Assembly (NCBI GenBank): GCA_023393755.1
Contig: JAEXCA010000006.1
Span: 1-8,796, forward strand
Reading direction: 5' to 3'
Length of the DNA: 8,796 nt
DNA from: Actinomycetes bacterium
GTDB lineage: Bacteria > Actinomycetota > Actinomycetes > Propionibacteriales > Propionibacteriaceae
A program made the position numbers and the translations under genes. Positions 1-6,427 of the stretch are shown here, piece after piece. The notes under the pieces are model-generated. The model was not told the DNA's origin. It worked only from the letters and a program-made list of their open reading frames with translations, and searched no databases. The first letter of the stretch is position 1. Each line of letters begins with the position of its first letter.

Positions 1-2
1 GT

Positions 3-75
3 TGGCCCCCGGGGGCCGGTTCCTGCTGGCCCCGGACCCGCCCCGGGTGGCCCCGGAACCGTCCCCGGTGGTCCC
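3..75 (-). repeat. 73-bp quasi-palindromic repeat, copy A (next to yggS stop)
   Basis: Read on the minus strand this is the same element as the copies at 6758-6830 and 8062-8134, with identical total length. The first 21-nt arm (75 back to 55, beginning GGGACCACCGGGG) is identical to the first arm of copy B. A second, degenerate direct copy of the arm and a short linker fill 54-24. An inverted third arm occupies 23-3 and is more diverged, matching the complement of the first arm at 16 of 21 positions. The element contains no stop codon in any frame. Its first base (G at 75) is the last base of the yggS TAG stop codon. Relative to its host gene it is oriented opposite to copies B and C. Whether the array continues to the left of the window cannot be seen. 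Confidence 0.85.
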
Positions 76-824
76 TAGACGCCGTCGGCGGGCCAGTAGA
101 GGGCGTCGGGGGTCGGACGGCGACCGAAGATGGCCTGACCGACCCTGACCACGGTGGCGCCCTCCTCGATCGCCAACTCGTAGTCGCCGGACATGCCCAT
201 GCTGAGCTCGTCCAGGCCGTCGAAGCTCTCCCGCAGCCGGTCGCGCAGCGCGCGCAGCCGGACGAAGCAGGCGCGGACGGCAGCCTGGTCGGAGCTGAAC
301 ACCGCCAGCGTCATCAGGCCGCGGACCCGTAGGCCGGAGTACCGCGGCAGCGCCGCCAGGACGTCCGCCACCTCCTCGGGGGCGAGCCCGTACTTGCTCT
401 CCTCGGCGGAGGTGTTGACCTGGACGAACACGTCCAGGCCGCGCCCGGCGGCCTGGAGCCGGCGATCCAACGCCTCGGCCAGCCGCAGGCTGTCCAGCGC
501 CTGGAACTCGTCGGCGAAGGCCACCACGTCCCTGGCCTTGTTGGTCTGCAGGTGGCCGATGACCGACCAGGACAGGCCGGGCAGATCGGCCAGGGCGGCG
601 GCCTTGGCCTTCGCCTCCTGCACCTTGTTCTCGCCGAAGCTGCGCATGCCCGCCGCGATCGCAGCCCGCATCCGGGGCTCGTCGACGGTCTTGCTCACCG
701 GCAGCAGCCTGACCTCGGAGCGCTCGCGTCCGGCCCGCCGGCAGGCGTCGGCGATCCGCTGTTCCACCCGGGCGAGGTTGCCGGCGAAGTCGCCGGCGGT
801 GCTGGCGGTCGGGAAATCGGGCAC
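75..824 (-). CDS. yggS: YggS/PLPHP family pyridoxal-phosphate homeostasis protein
   Basis: The 249-residue product is a fold-type III alanine-racemase-like single-domain protein. The family binds PLP in the cytoplasm and buffers vitamin B6 and amino/keto-acid balance without known catalytic activity. Visible family motifs are VSK at 43-45, where Lys45 should form the PLP Schiff base; SFGENKVQE at 62-70; IGHLQTNK at 89-96; VNTSAEESKYGL at 136-147; and SMGMSGDYELAI at 208-219. RVGQAIFG at 227-234 is part of the phosphate-binding end. The length is slightly above the usual ~230, with a short non-conserved tail after IFG. The GTG start has no Shine-Dalgarno, but a -10-like TATCCT ends 6 nt before it, which suggests a leaderless transcript. 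In many actinobacteria yggS sits in the division cluster after yfiH; here the upstream neighbour is an unrelated membrane protein. The stop codon overlaps repeat copy A. Confidence 0.95.
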   Translation of the reverse strand: MPDFPTASTAGDFAGNLARVEQRIADACRRAGRERSEVRLLPVSKTVDEPRMRAAIAAGMRSFGENKVQEAKAKAAALADLPGLSWSVIGHLQTNKARDVVAFADEFQALDSLRLAEALDRRLQAAGRGLDVFVQVNTSAEESKYGLAPEEVADVLAALPRYSGLRVRGLMTLAVFSSDQAAVRACFVRLRALRDRLRESFDGLDELSMGMSGDYELAIEEGATVVRVGQAIFGRRPTPDALYWPADGV

Positions 825-830
825 GGTGGC

Positions 831-836
831 AGGATA
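831..836 (-). promoter_or_regulatory. Putative -10 box for leaderless yggS
   Basis: On the minus strand TATCCT fits the actinobacterial TAnnnT -10 pattern and is followed by GCCACC and then the GTG start. Transcription would therefore begin at or next to the start codon. No convincing -35 is seen upstream, and no Shine-Dalgarno lies between box and start. This is a sequence-pattern call only. Confidence 0.45.
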
Positions 837-866
837 GCGGCCCGCCGGTGGTGGGCCGGGCGCTGG

Positions 867-1964
867 TCAGCCGAACTGGATCTGGACCGCTGGACCGGTC
901 AGGTCGGCCCGCAGCCGGGAGAGCCGGACGTCGGCCTGCCAGCGGGAGCCGTCCACGCCGCGAACCTTGCCGCGGACGGTGAGGTCGATCGGAGCCGTCG
1001 CGGAGCCGAGGTGGTCCAGCTCGACGTCGAGATCGGTGAAGTCCGCCGATCCCCGCACCGACCAGCTCACCGTCGACTCGTCCAGCGGGGTCTGGTCGGG
1101 GTGGGTGATCGAGAAGCCGCAGCCGTCGGGGTCGAGCTCGTCCTGGCGCAGGCAGTCGTCCAGGTGCTGCCTGGCGGCGGCGATCACCTCCGCGCGCCCG
1201 GTCGCGCTGAGGCTGAGGTCCCCCCGGACGAGCGGCTGCTGCGATGGGTCGGCGATCTCGAAGCCGGCGTTCTCGATGGCGTAGCGCGGGGCGGCGGAGG
1301 TCACCCGGTACCGGCCCGGGAACAGCGCGGGCAGGGGGCTGGCGGGTTCGACCCCGTTCACCTGCACCGGGACCGGGAAGCCGCTCAGGTCGATGACGGC
1401 CGCCACCTGGTTCAGCCGCCAGGCGTCGTCCTGCAGGGTCAGCTGGAACACGGTGGAGACCTGCCGGTCACCCAGCCGGTAGCTCGCGGGCACCCGGCCG
1501 GGCTCGACGGGTGCGCCCACCCGGATGTCGGTGATCGGGGTGTCGTCCCGGAGCCGGGCGAGCACCGCCTCGTTCAGCAGGCTGGGGTCGGACGGCGGCT
1601 GCAGCGCGTAGCCGAGGGCGGTGGCTGCGTCCCGGTCCGCCAGCGCCTGAAGGTAGCGGTGCACCGTCTGGGTGGCGGCGGTGCCGGAGCGCGGCCCGAG
1701 GACGGGGTTGGGTCCCCAGGTGAGGTACACCGCGACCACGGCCAGGGCGAACACCCCGGCGAGCCCGGCCAGCAGGGCGACCAGCCCGCGCCGCACCGGG
1801 CCGCGGGGCCGGCGGGAGCGGTACCGGGGGGCCTTCGGGATGGTCGGCTGCAGTCCGTGGGTGGCGACGTAGGGGAACTGGGCCTCCGCGGGGTTCGCGG
1901 GCGCCGACGACGGCGTGGCCGGCTCCGGGGACCGCCCGGAGCCGTCAGGATTGTCGTCTGCCAC
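867..1964 (-). CDS. Membrane-anchored extracytoplasmic protein of unknown function
   Basis: I do not recognise a named family for this 365-residue protein. Residues 1-50 are Pro/Ser/Ala-rich and probably disordered, and 51-59 are strongly basic (RRPRGPVRR). A single hydrophobic segment lies at about 61-83. The basic stretch before it predicts an N-in topology with the remainder outside the membrane. Residues about 96-195 (TVHRYLQALADRDAATALGY and following) resemble the NTF2-like/DUF4878-type folds common in actinobacterial secreted proteins, which is a weak similarity by eye. The C-terminal half looks beta-rich, with two cysteines at 271 and 282 that could form a disulfide. I placed the start at GTG 1964 because a purine-rich GGGGGGAGGG lies 3 nt upstream. 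The frame stays open far upstream, but only as an artefact of high GC across the MATE gene. It may share regulation with the transporter gene upstream, 71 nt away. Confidence 0.8.
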   Translation of the reverse strand: MADDNPDGSGRSPEPATPSSAPANPAEAQFPYVATHGLQPTIPKAPRYRSRRPRGPVRRGLVALLAGLAGVFALAVVAVYLTWGPNPVLGPRSGTAATQTVHRYLQALADRDAATALGYALQPPSDPSLLNEAVLARLRDDTPITDIRVGAPVEPGRVPASYRLGDRQVSTVFQLTLQDDAWRLNQVAAVIDLSGFPVPVQVNGVEPASPLPALFPGRYRVTSAAPRYAIENAGFEIADPSQQPLVRGDLSLSATGRAEVIAAARQHLDDCLRQDELDPDGCGFSITHPDQTPLDESTVSWSVRGSADFTDLDVELDHLGSATAPIDLTVRGKVRGVDGSRWQADVRLSRLRADLTGPAVQIQFG

Positions 1965-2000
1965 GGGCCCTCCCCCCGGTGCTCGGCAAGCTGGGTTCCC

Positions 2001-2006
2001 ACGATA
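2001..2006 (-). promoter_or_regulatory. Putative -10 box upstream of the membrane-anchored protein
   Basis: TATCGT on the minus strand fits TAnnnT and would give a leader of about 30 nt before the GTG at 1964, long enough to include the strong GGGGGGAGGG ribosome site. There is no recognisable -35. Alternatively the gene is transcribed by read-through from the MATE gene. Confidence 0.3.
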
Positions 2007-2024
2007 GTCGCGGGACGACGCGAC
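2007..2024 (-). other. Small inverted repeat (GTCGCG / CGCGAC) after the MATE gene
   Basis: A perfect 6-bp stem, GTCGCG at 2007-2012 and CGCGAC at 2019-2024 with a 6-nt loop, begins 12 nt past the MATE stop codon and directly precedes the candidate -10 at 2001-2006. It has no following T-run. It could be a weak transcription terminator, an operator for the downstream gene, or chance in GC-rich DNA. Confidence 0.3.
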
Positions 2025-2035
2025 CGGCGGGAGGG

Positions 2036-3376
2036 TCAGATTCCCAGCCGCATCCAGCGGCTGCCGCGGGCCCGCAGGCCGAGAGTGGCCAGCCGGCTCA
2101 GCGCCAGCCCGCCGTAGGCGATCCACAACCACTCCAGGCCGGCGCCGTGCCACGCCACCGCCAGCGCCAGCGGGAGGTAGGTGGCCAGGTTGATCAGGCT
2201 CGCCACGGCCAGGTAGCGGGCGTCCCCGGCGCCGATCAGCACCCCGTCCAGGACGAACACCACGGCGCTCACCACGGTGAGCGCGGCCAGGATCGGCAGC
2301 ACCCGTCCGATCTGGCCGGCCACCGCCGCGTCCGGGGTGAACAGCGGTAGGTAGAGCGGATGCGCCGCCCAGAGCAGACCGCCGCCGACCAGCCCGATCC
2401 CGATCGCCCAGCCGATCATCCGGCCCAGCAGCGCCCGGACCGTCCGCGGTTCGCCGGCGCCGAGATAGCGGCCGACGATCGCCTGGGCGGCGATCGCCAC
2501 CGCGTCCATCGCGAAGACCAGCAGCATCCACAGGCTGTTCAGCACCTGGTGGGAGGCCATCGCGGTGGTGCCCATCCGGGCGGCGACCGCGGTGGTGGTG
2601 AGCAGCGCCGCCTGCAGCCCCAGCGTGCGCAGGACCAGCCAGCCGCTGGAACTCGCCGCGGCCAGCACCCCCGCGGGACGCCACCGCCAGCGCACCTGTT
2701 CGCGCCGGGCACCCCGCAGCACCGCCGCCACCAGCCAGGCGGCGGCCAGGTACTGGGAGACGACAGTGCCGGTCGCGGCCCCGACGATGCCCCAGCCCAA
2801 CCCGAAGACGAGCCCGAGGTTGAGCGCGATGTTGAGCAGGTTCATGCAGACCACGACCAGCAGCGGGGTGCGGGTGTCCTGCAGGCCGCGCAGCACGCCG
2901 GTGGCGGCCAGGATCGCCAGCGCCGCCGGGAAGCCGAGCGCCACCACCCCCAGGTAGGCGCCGGCCGGGGCGGCGACCTCGGGGGACACCTGGTAGAGGC
3001 CGACGATCGGGGAGGCGAGGCCTCCGACCACGGCGGCGACCACGACACCGACCCCCACGCCGAGCGTGATCCCGTCCAGGCCTCCGGCGAGCGCACCCGG
3101 CCGGTCGCCGGCGCCCAGCCGGCGGGCCACCGAGGCGGTCGTCCCGTAGGCCAGGAAGACGCACAACCCCAGGGTCAGGCCGACCACGCTGGCGGCCACG
3201 CCCAGCCCGGCGAGGGCGTCGGTGGCGACGTGCCCGATGATCGCGGAGTCGGCCAGCACCAGCAGCGGTTCGGCCAGGAGGGTCGCGAAGGCGGGGACGG
3301 CCAGCGCCCAGATCTCGGCGTCCAGCCGGCGTCGGGCGGCCCGGTCGGGCCGGGCGGGAGAACCGGCGGACGTCAC
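2036..3376 (-). CDS. dinF: MATE family efflux transporter, DinF type
   Basis: This 446-residue polytopic membrane protein of the MATE (multi antimicrobial extrusion) superfamily probably exports organic cations or toxic metabolites using a Na+ or H+ gradient; its substrate cannot be read from the sequence. About 12 hydrophobic segments are visible in two halves. The first half has AEPLLVLADSAIIGHV at 35-50, including an Asp in the first membrane helix, and the DinF-like signature GLQDTRTP at 164-171 followed by NLLNIALNLGLVFGLGWGIVGA. The second half has SHQVLNSLWMLLVFAMDAVAIAAQAIVGRYLGAG at 275-308. The length is typical for the family. The GTG start lies 4 nt after the stop codon of the CrtO-like gene and has no good Shine-Dalgarno, so translational coupling within one operon is likely. 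The gene symbol reflects family assignment rather than proven orthology. Confidence 0.92.
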   Translation of the reverse strand: MTSAGSPARPDRAARRRLDAEIWALAVPAFATLLAEPLLVLADSAIIGHVATDALAGLGVAASVVGLTLGLCVFLAYGTTASVARRLGAGDRPGALAGGLDGITLGVGVGVVVAAVVGGLASPIVGLYQVSPEVAAPAGAYLGVVALGFPAALAILAATGVLRGLQDTRTPLLVVVCMNLLNIALNLGLVFGLGWGIVGAATGTVVSQYLAAAWLVAAVLRGARREQVRWRWRPAGVLAAASSSGWLVLRTLGLQAALLTTTAVAARMGTTAMASHQVLNSLWMLLVFAMDAVAIAAQAIVGRYLGAGEPRTVRALLGRMIGWAIGIGLVGGGLLWAAHPLYLPLFTPDAAVAGQIGRVLPILAALTVVSAVVFVLDGVLIGAGDARYLAVASLINLATYLPLALAVAWHGAGLEWLWIAYGGLALSRLATLGLRARGSRWMRLGI

Positions 3377-3380
3377 TGGG

Positions 3381-3911
3381 TCAGATGGTGACCGGACGCA
3401 GTTCCGGATCGTTGCTGGCGGCGGCGAGCTGGCGGCGCTCCATCCGCTCCACGGCCCGGATCAGCCGGGGCCGGTTGTAGCGCTGGATCATGATGAAGGG
3501 CACGTTGCCGATCACGGCGATCAGCATGCAGACCAGCCACAGATCGACCGGCGTCCACAGCCGCATCGCCATCACCGACCCGATCGCCCGCAGGTGATTC
3601 GACTCGGCGCGACAGGTCTCCACCACGAACCGGTTGAGATAGCGGCGGCTCGCGTCGGTGAGCCGCTTCTTCGAGAACCGGGCGACGGTCTGCAGCGAGG
3701 GGAGCCGGTCCTTCCAGCGGTCGATCCGCAGTTGGTCGCGGTACCACTCGCCGTCCCGCTCCCAGTCGCGGATCCGGAACCACCAGCCGTCCGGACGGAG
3801 GAAGCGCGCGGGGATGATCAGGTCGACCCAGGCTCGGAACACCACCAGGACGGTGTAGAGGATGCAGTTGAACCAGAACAGCGACCAGCTCGCATCGTTC
3901 TGAATGAGCAT
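3381..3911 (-). CDS. CrtO-type (glycosyl-4,4'-diaponeurosporenoate acyltransferase-like) membrane protein
   Basis: The 176-residue protein matches, from memory, the family of staphylococcal CrtO, the acyltransferase that esterifies the sugar of staphyloxanthin. The matching stretches are IDRWKDRLP at 63-71, a basic FSKKRL at 79-84, FVVETCRAESNH at 95-106, and NVPFIMIQRYNRPRL at 136-150. Two hydrophobic helices are evident, at about 11-33 and 122-142. Glu98, Arg101, Glu103 and His106 are the most striking polar conserved positions. I chose ATG 3911 rather than the GTG four codons upstream because the GGAGG ribosome site at 3927-3923 would touch that GTG but sits 11 nt before the ATG. It is the first gene of a probable operon with the MATE transporter and is divergent from a family 2 glycosyltransferase. 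No carotenoid genes are present, so the acceptor is probably another glycolipid. The function is inferred. Confidence 0.75.
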   Translation of the reverse strand: MLIQNDASWSLFWFNCILYTVLVVFRAWVDLIIPARFLRPDGWWFRIRDWERDGEWYRDQLRIDRWKDRLPSLQTVARFSKKRLTDASRRYLNRFVVETCRAESNHLRAIGSVMAMRLWTPVDLWLVCMLIAVIGNVPFIMIQRYNRPRLIRAVERMERRQLAAASNDPELRPVTI

Positions 3912-3922
3912 TGTGGGTAGCA

Positions 3923-3927
3923 CCTCC
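3923..3927 (-). promoter_or_regulatory. Ribosome binding site deciding the CrtO-like start
   Basis: GGAGG on the minus strand ends immediately before the TG of the upstream GTG candidate (3923-3921) but 11 nt before the ATG at 3911. This favours the shorter 176-residue product over a 180-residue form. Confidence 0.6.
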
Positions 3928-3935
3928 GGGATTCC

Positions 3936-3941
3936 ACTCTA
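3936..3941 (-). promoter_or_regulatory. Putative -10 box for the CrtO-like/MATE operon
   Basis: TAGAGT on the minus strand fits TAnnnT and would start transcription near 3929, just before the GGAGG ribosome site, giving a leader of about 19 nt. No good -35 is seen. Confidence 0.35.
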
Positions 3942-3988
3942 CCGCGACGGTCCGACGTGCCCCGCCAGGGTCACCCTTCGACGCCGGG

Positions 3989-3994
3989 TAGGAT
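3989..3994 (+). promoter_or_regulatory. Putative -10 box for the glycosyltransferase
   Basis: TAGGAT on the plus strand fits TAnnnT and lies in the 128-nt divergent spacer. It predicts a start near 4001 and a leader of about 39 nt that includes the purine-rich GAGAGTGGGAG before the GTG at 4040. No clear -35 hexamer is present. Confidence 0.35.
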
Positions 3995-4039
3995 GGATAC
4001 CCGGTGGCTCGAGGGTCGGGTCATTGAGAGTGGGAGACT

Positions 4040-5323
4040 GTGGCCGAGGTGATCACGGCGTTCGCGGTGCTCTGTCAGGCGATCATGATCATCGCCGGCA
4101 TCTACGGCCTCTATCACGTGGCCCTGGCCCTCCCGGTGGTGGGGACGCTGACCCCGCCCACCCCGTTGACCGACCGCACCCACCGGTTCGCCGTCCTGGT
4201 CTTCGCCAAGGACGAGGCGGCGGTGATCGGCCAGCTGCTCGGCAGCCTGCGGGCACAGCAGTATCCGTCCGACGCCTTCGAGATCTTCGTCACCGCCGAC
4301 AACTGCAGCGACGACACCGCGGGGGTCGCGCGGGCGGCCGGCGCGACGGTGGCCGAGCGGTTCGACGCCACCCGGATCGGCAAGGGGCACGCGCTGACCT
4401 GGTTCTTCGACCGGTTCACCCGGGCGGCGGAGTTCGACGCCTGCGTGGTCTTCGACGCCGACAACCTGGTCGACCCCGGCTTCCTGGCCGCGATGAACCG
4501 GCAGCTGAACGCCGGCGTCCCGATCGCGGTCGGCTACCGGGTGGGCAAGAATCCCGCCAGCACCTGGGTGAGCGGCTGCAGCAGCCTGTTCTGGCTGATG
4601 CAGACCCGGCTGTTCCACCTGCCGCGAGCCCGGCACGGCCTGCCGGTGACCTCGGTCGGCGGCACCGGGTTCATGTTCGATCTGGCGGTGCTGGGCGGCC
4701 GTGGCTGGCACACCAGTTCGGCCTGTGAGGACATCGAGTTCACGCTCAACGCGATCGCCGCGGGTCACCAGGTCGGGCTGGCGCCGGACGCGGTCTTCTA
4801 CGACGAGCAGCCGCTGACCTTCGCGCAGTCGCTGCGGCAGCGCTACCGCTGGGCGGTCGGCAGCGTGCAGGTGATCGGCCTGAGCGGGCCGGCGCTGTGG
4901 CGGGCCGCCCGGGCGGACTGGCGCGGCAAGCTGGACGCCTTCCTGTTCAGCATCGGCATCCCGATCGCCGGCGCCACCGGCCTGGCCTGGGTCGGCCTGC
5001 TGCTGGCAGACACGGTCGCCTCGGGCAACTGGTGGGGGCTGGCCGGGCAGTTGGCCGTATCCGCCGCGCTGGGCTACGTGCTGATCGCCGCGGTCGCGCT
5101 GCTGGTGCTGCGGCTTGAGCGGGCGACCTGGCCCAGGGTCTGGCTGACCGTGGCCACCTTCCCGGTCTACCTGCTCTCCTGGTCGGTGCTGAACATCGCG
5201 GTGCTCTTCTATCGCGACCCGACCTGGGTTCCGATCCCGCACACCGAGGCGCTGGAACTGGAGCAGGTGCATGCCTCCGCTCACGCCACGGTGGTGCCGA
5301 TCCCGGCGGAATCCGAGGCCTGA
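4040..5323 (+). CDS. Membrane glycosyltransferase family 2 (processive BcsA/NodC/PgaC-like)
   Basis: The 427-residue integral membrane protein has a cytoplasmic GT-A domain and should transfer a sugar from a nucleotide-sugar donor to a growing polysaccharide or lipid-linked acceptor at the inner face of the membrane. An N-terminal helix (about 8-32) is followed by VLVFAKDEAAVIGQLLGSL at 52-70, TADNCSDDTA at 85-94, the metal-binding FDADN at 138-142, GGTGFMF at 207-213, the catalytic-base motif CEDIEF at 229-234, and QRYRW at 267-271. QRYRW is the Q-x-x-R-W hallmark of processive enzymes. C-terminal helices lie at about 301-323, 333-357 and 369-391. The length is normal. The GTG start is preceded by purine-rich GAGAGTGGGAG. 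It is the only plus-strand gene, divergent from a CrtO-like acyltransferase gene, a pairing reminiscent of glycosylate-then-acylate lipid pathways (inference). A terminator hairpin begins right after its stop. Confidence 0.92.
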   Translation: MAEVITAFAVLCQAIMIIAGIYGLYHVALALPVVGTLTPPTPLTDRTHRFAVLVFAKDEAAVIGQLLGSLRAQQYPSDAFEIFVTADNCSDDTAGVARAAGATVAERFDATRIGKGHALTWFFDRFTRAAEFDACVVFDADNLVDPGFLAAMNRQLNAGVPIAVGYRVGKNPASTWVSGCSSLFWLMQTRLFHLPRARHGLPVTSVGGTGFMFDLAVLGGRGWHTSSACEDIEFTLNAIAAGHQVGLAPDAVFYDEQPLTFAQSLRQRYRWAVGSVQVIGLSGPALWRAARADWRGKLDAFLFSIGIPIAGATGLAWVGLLLADTVASGNWWGLAGQLAVSAALGYVLIAAVALLVLRLERATWPRVWLTVATFPVYLLSWSVLNIAVLFYRDPTWVPIPHTEALELEQVHASAHATVVPIPAESEA

Positions 5324-5356
5324 GCCCCCGCCGATCGGGGGCCGGGCCCGGCGGGG
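5324..5356 (+). terminator. GC-rich hairpin terminator after the glycosyltransferase
   Basis: GCCCCCG (5324-5330) pairs with CGGGGGC (5336-5342) across a 5-nt loop, starting at the first base after the TGA stop. An alternative longer hairpin pairs CCCCGCC (5326-5332) with GGCGGGG (5350-5356), followed by TTCT. There is no long T-run, as is common in actinobacterial terminators. Confidence 0.55.
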
Positions 5357-5362
5357 TTCTCG

Positions 5363-5433
5363 ACAAATCGGCCTCCAGATCGCCCAGAACGCGGGTCAAC
5401 CCGGCCGATCGGCCCAACTGGAGGTCGATTTGT
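5363..5433. repeat. 71-nt imperfect palindrome between convergent genes
   Basis: ACAAATCGGCCTCCAG (5363-5378) and CTGGAGGTCGATTTGT (5418-5433) are inverted repeats matching at 15 of 16 positions, separated by 39 nt. The interior holds two further structures: a 4-bp GC hairpin, CGGG/CCCG at 5392-5403, and the perfect 12-nt palindrome GGCCGATCGGCC at 5403-5414. The arms contain an AAAT/ATTT core unlike the surrounding GC-rich DNA. It could serve as a bidirectional terminator for the glycosyltransferase and the lipid kinase, or be a copy of a dispersed palindromic repeat. Only one copy is present in this window. Confidence 0.7.
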
Positions 5434-5469
5434 TCACTCGCCCGACCGGGTGATGGCTGAGCTCGGGGG

Positions 5470-6378
5470 TCAGGCGGGTACCCGGACCTTGAGCGCCCCT
5501 TCCCGCACCGCGCAGGTCACCGTGGTGACCGGGCCGACCACGTCCCCGTCCAGTTGGGCGTCGGTCGGGCGTGCCGCCACGATCCGGATCTCGGGCCCGC
5601 GCAGCCGGGTGATGGAGGAGTGGCCGAGGCGGCCCCCGGTCAGGACATGCGCGGCCATCCCCAGCCAGCTGGCCAGCGACCGCGGGGACACCACCGCGAC
5701 GTCCAGCAGCCCGTCGTCCACCCTGGCGTCCGGCATCAGCCGCAGGCCCGCGGTGAGCTCGCCGCAGTTGCCGATCATCACGGTGGCCGCATGCTGGCTG
5801 AACGCCCGCTGCCCACCGGCGCTGACCCGCACGCTGAACCCGACGTTGACCAGGGATTTCAGGCCGGAGACGGCATAGGCCACCCAGCCGAGGTGGCGTT
5901 TGAGTTCGACCGACGCGCCACCCACCGCCTCGGCGTCCAAGCCCATCCCGGCCATCACCAGGAACACCTCGGGTTCGCGCTGGTCGAAGCCCACCAGGCC
6001 GGCGTCGACCGGGGTGTCGCGTCCGGTCACCGCGACCTCGAGCGCGGCCGCCAGATCGTCGATCGGCAGGCTCAGGTTGCGGGCCAGCAGGTTGCCGGTA
6101 CCGCCGGGAAGCAGGCCCAGCGACACCTCCTGGTCGAGCAGGGCGGCGGCGACCGCCCGGACCGTCCCATCGCCGCCGAGCGGGCAGACCAGGCCCGCGC
6201 CGGCCGCGACCGCTTCGCGGGCCTGGCCGGTCCCGGGATCGTCCTCGGTGGTCTCGTGCCAGGTCGGCTCGGGCCAGCCCTGCGTGGCGCAGGTGGCGGA
6301 GACCTGGGCCTTCAGCGCGGTCAGATCGTCGAACTTGGTCGGGTTGACGATGATCGCCCATGGCGTGGTGACGGACAC
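5470..6378 (-). CDS. Diacylglycerol kinase family (DAGK catalytic domain) lipid kinase
   Basis: The 302-residue cytoplasmic, probably peripheral membrane enzyme belongs to the DgkB/YegS/sphingosine-kinase superfamily. Such enzymes phosphorylate diacylglycerol or a related lipid alcohol with ATP. Visible motifs are IVNPTKF at 10-16, CPLGGDGTVRAV at 65-76 (nucleotide-binding GGDGT), LLPGGTGNLLARNL at 89-102, MPDARVDDGLLDVAVV at 215-230, and QLDGD at 275-279. At the last motif most members have DGE; here it is DGD, a conservative change at a position involved in catalysis or metal binding. The length is usual. The GTG start has a strong AGGAGG 4 nt upstream, and a TAnnnT-type TAGCCT lies at 6400-6395, so it may have its own promoter. 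It follows the htdX-like gene by 49 nt on the same strand and is probably at least partly cotranscribed. The substrate cannot be assigned from sequence. Confidence 0.92.
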   Translation of the reverse strand: MSVTTPWAIIVNPTKFDDLTALKAQVSATCATQGWPEPTWHETTEDDPGTGQAREAVAAGAGLVCPLGGDGTVRAVAAALLDQEVSLGLLPGGTGNLLARNLSLPIDDLAAALEVAVTGRDTPVDAGLVGFDQREPEVFLVMAGMGLDAEAVGGASVELKRHLGWVAYAVSGLKSLVNVGFSVRVSAGGQRAFSQHAATVMIGNCGELTAGLRLMPDARVDDGLLDVAVVSPRSLASWLGMAAHVLTGGRLGHSSITRLRGPEIRIVAARPTDAQLDGDVVGPVTTVTCAVREGALKVRVPA

Positions 6379-6382
6379 GGTG

Positions 6383-6388
6383 CCTCCT
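6383..6388 (-). promoter_or_regulatory. Strong ribosome binding site of the lipid kinase
   Basis: A perfect AGGAGG lies 4 nt before the GTG at 6378 and fixes that start. A candidate -10, TAGCCT at 6400-6395, would start transcription at about the first base of this site, so a very short-leader transcript is possible alongside read-through from the gene upstream. Confidence 0.6.
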
Positions 6389-6427
6389 GCTCGAAGGCTA
6401 GTGGAGCGGTGGCTGGTTGGGCAGAGG

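Noticed and set aside
552..2117. A 521-codon plus-strand open frame opposite yggS and the membrane protein
   Set aside because: Gly/Arg/His-rich composition with no recognisable motif, antisense to genes with family motifs; a high-GC shadow frame.
867..3164. A 765-codon open frame on the minus strand spanning the unknown membrane protein and most of the MATE gene
   Set aside because: The upstream part is Arg/Gly/Pro-rich and low in complexity, typical of an out-of-frame reading of a GC-rich gene. The MATE protein has clear family motifs in a different frame, and a strong ribosome site marks the true start at 1964.
3971..5284. A 437-codon minus-strand open frame opposite the glycosyltransferase
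   Set aside because: The glycosyltransferase on the plus strand has all family motifs, whereas this frame is Gln/Arg/Gly-rich and has none.
5441..5450. CCCGACCGGG as a terminator for the lipid kinase
   Set aside because: The stem would be only three to four pairs with too small a loop; the larger palindrome at 5363-5433 is a better candidate.
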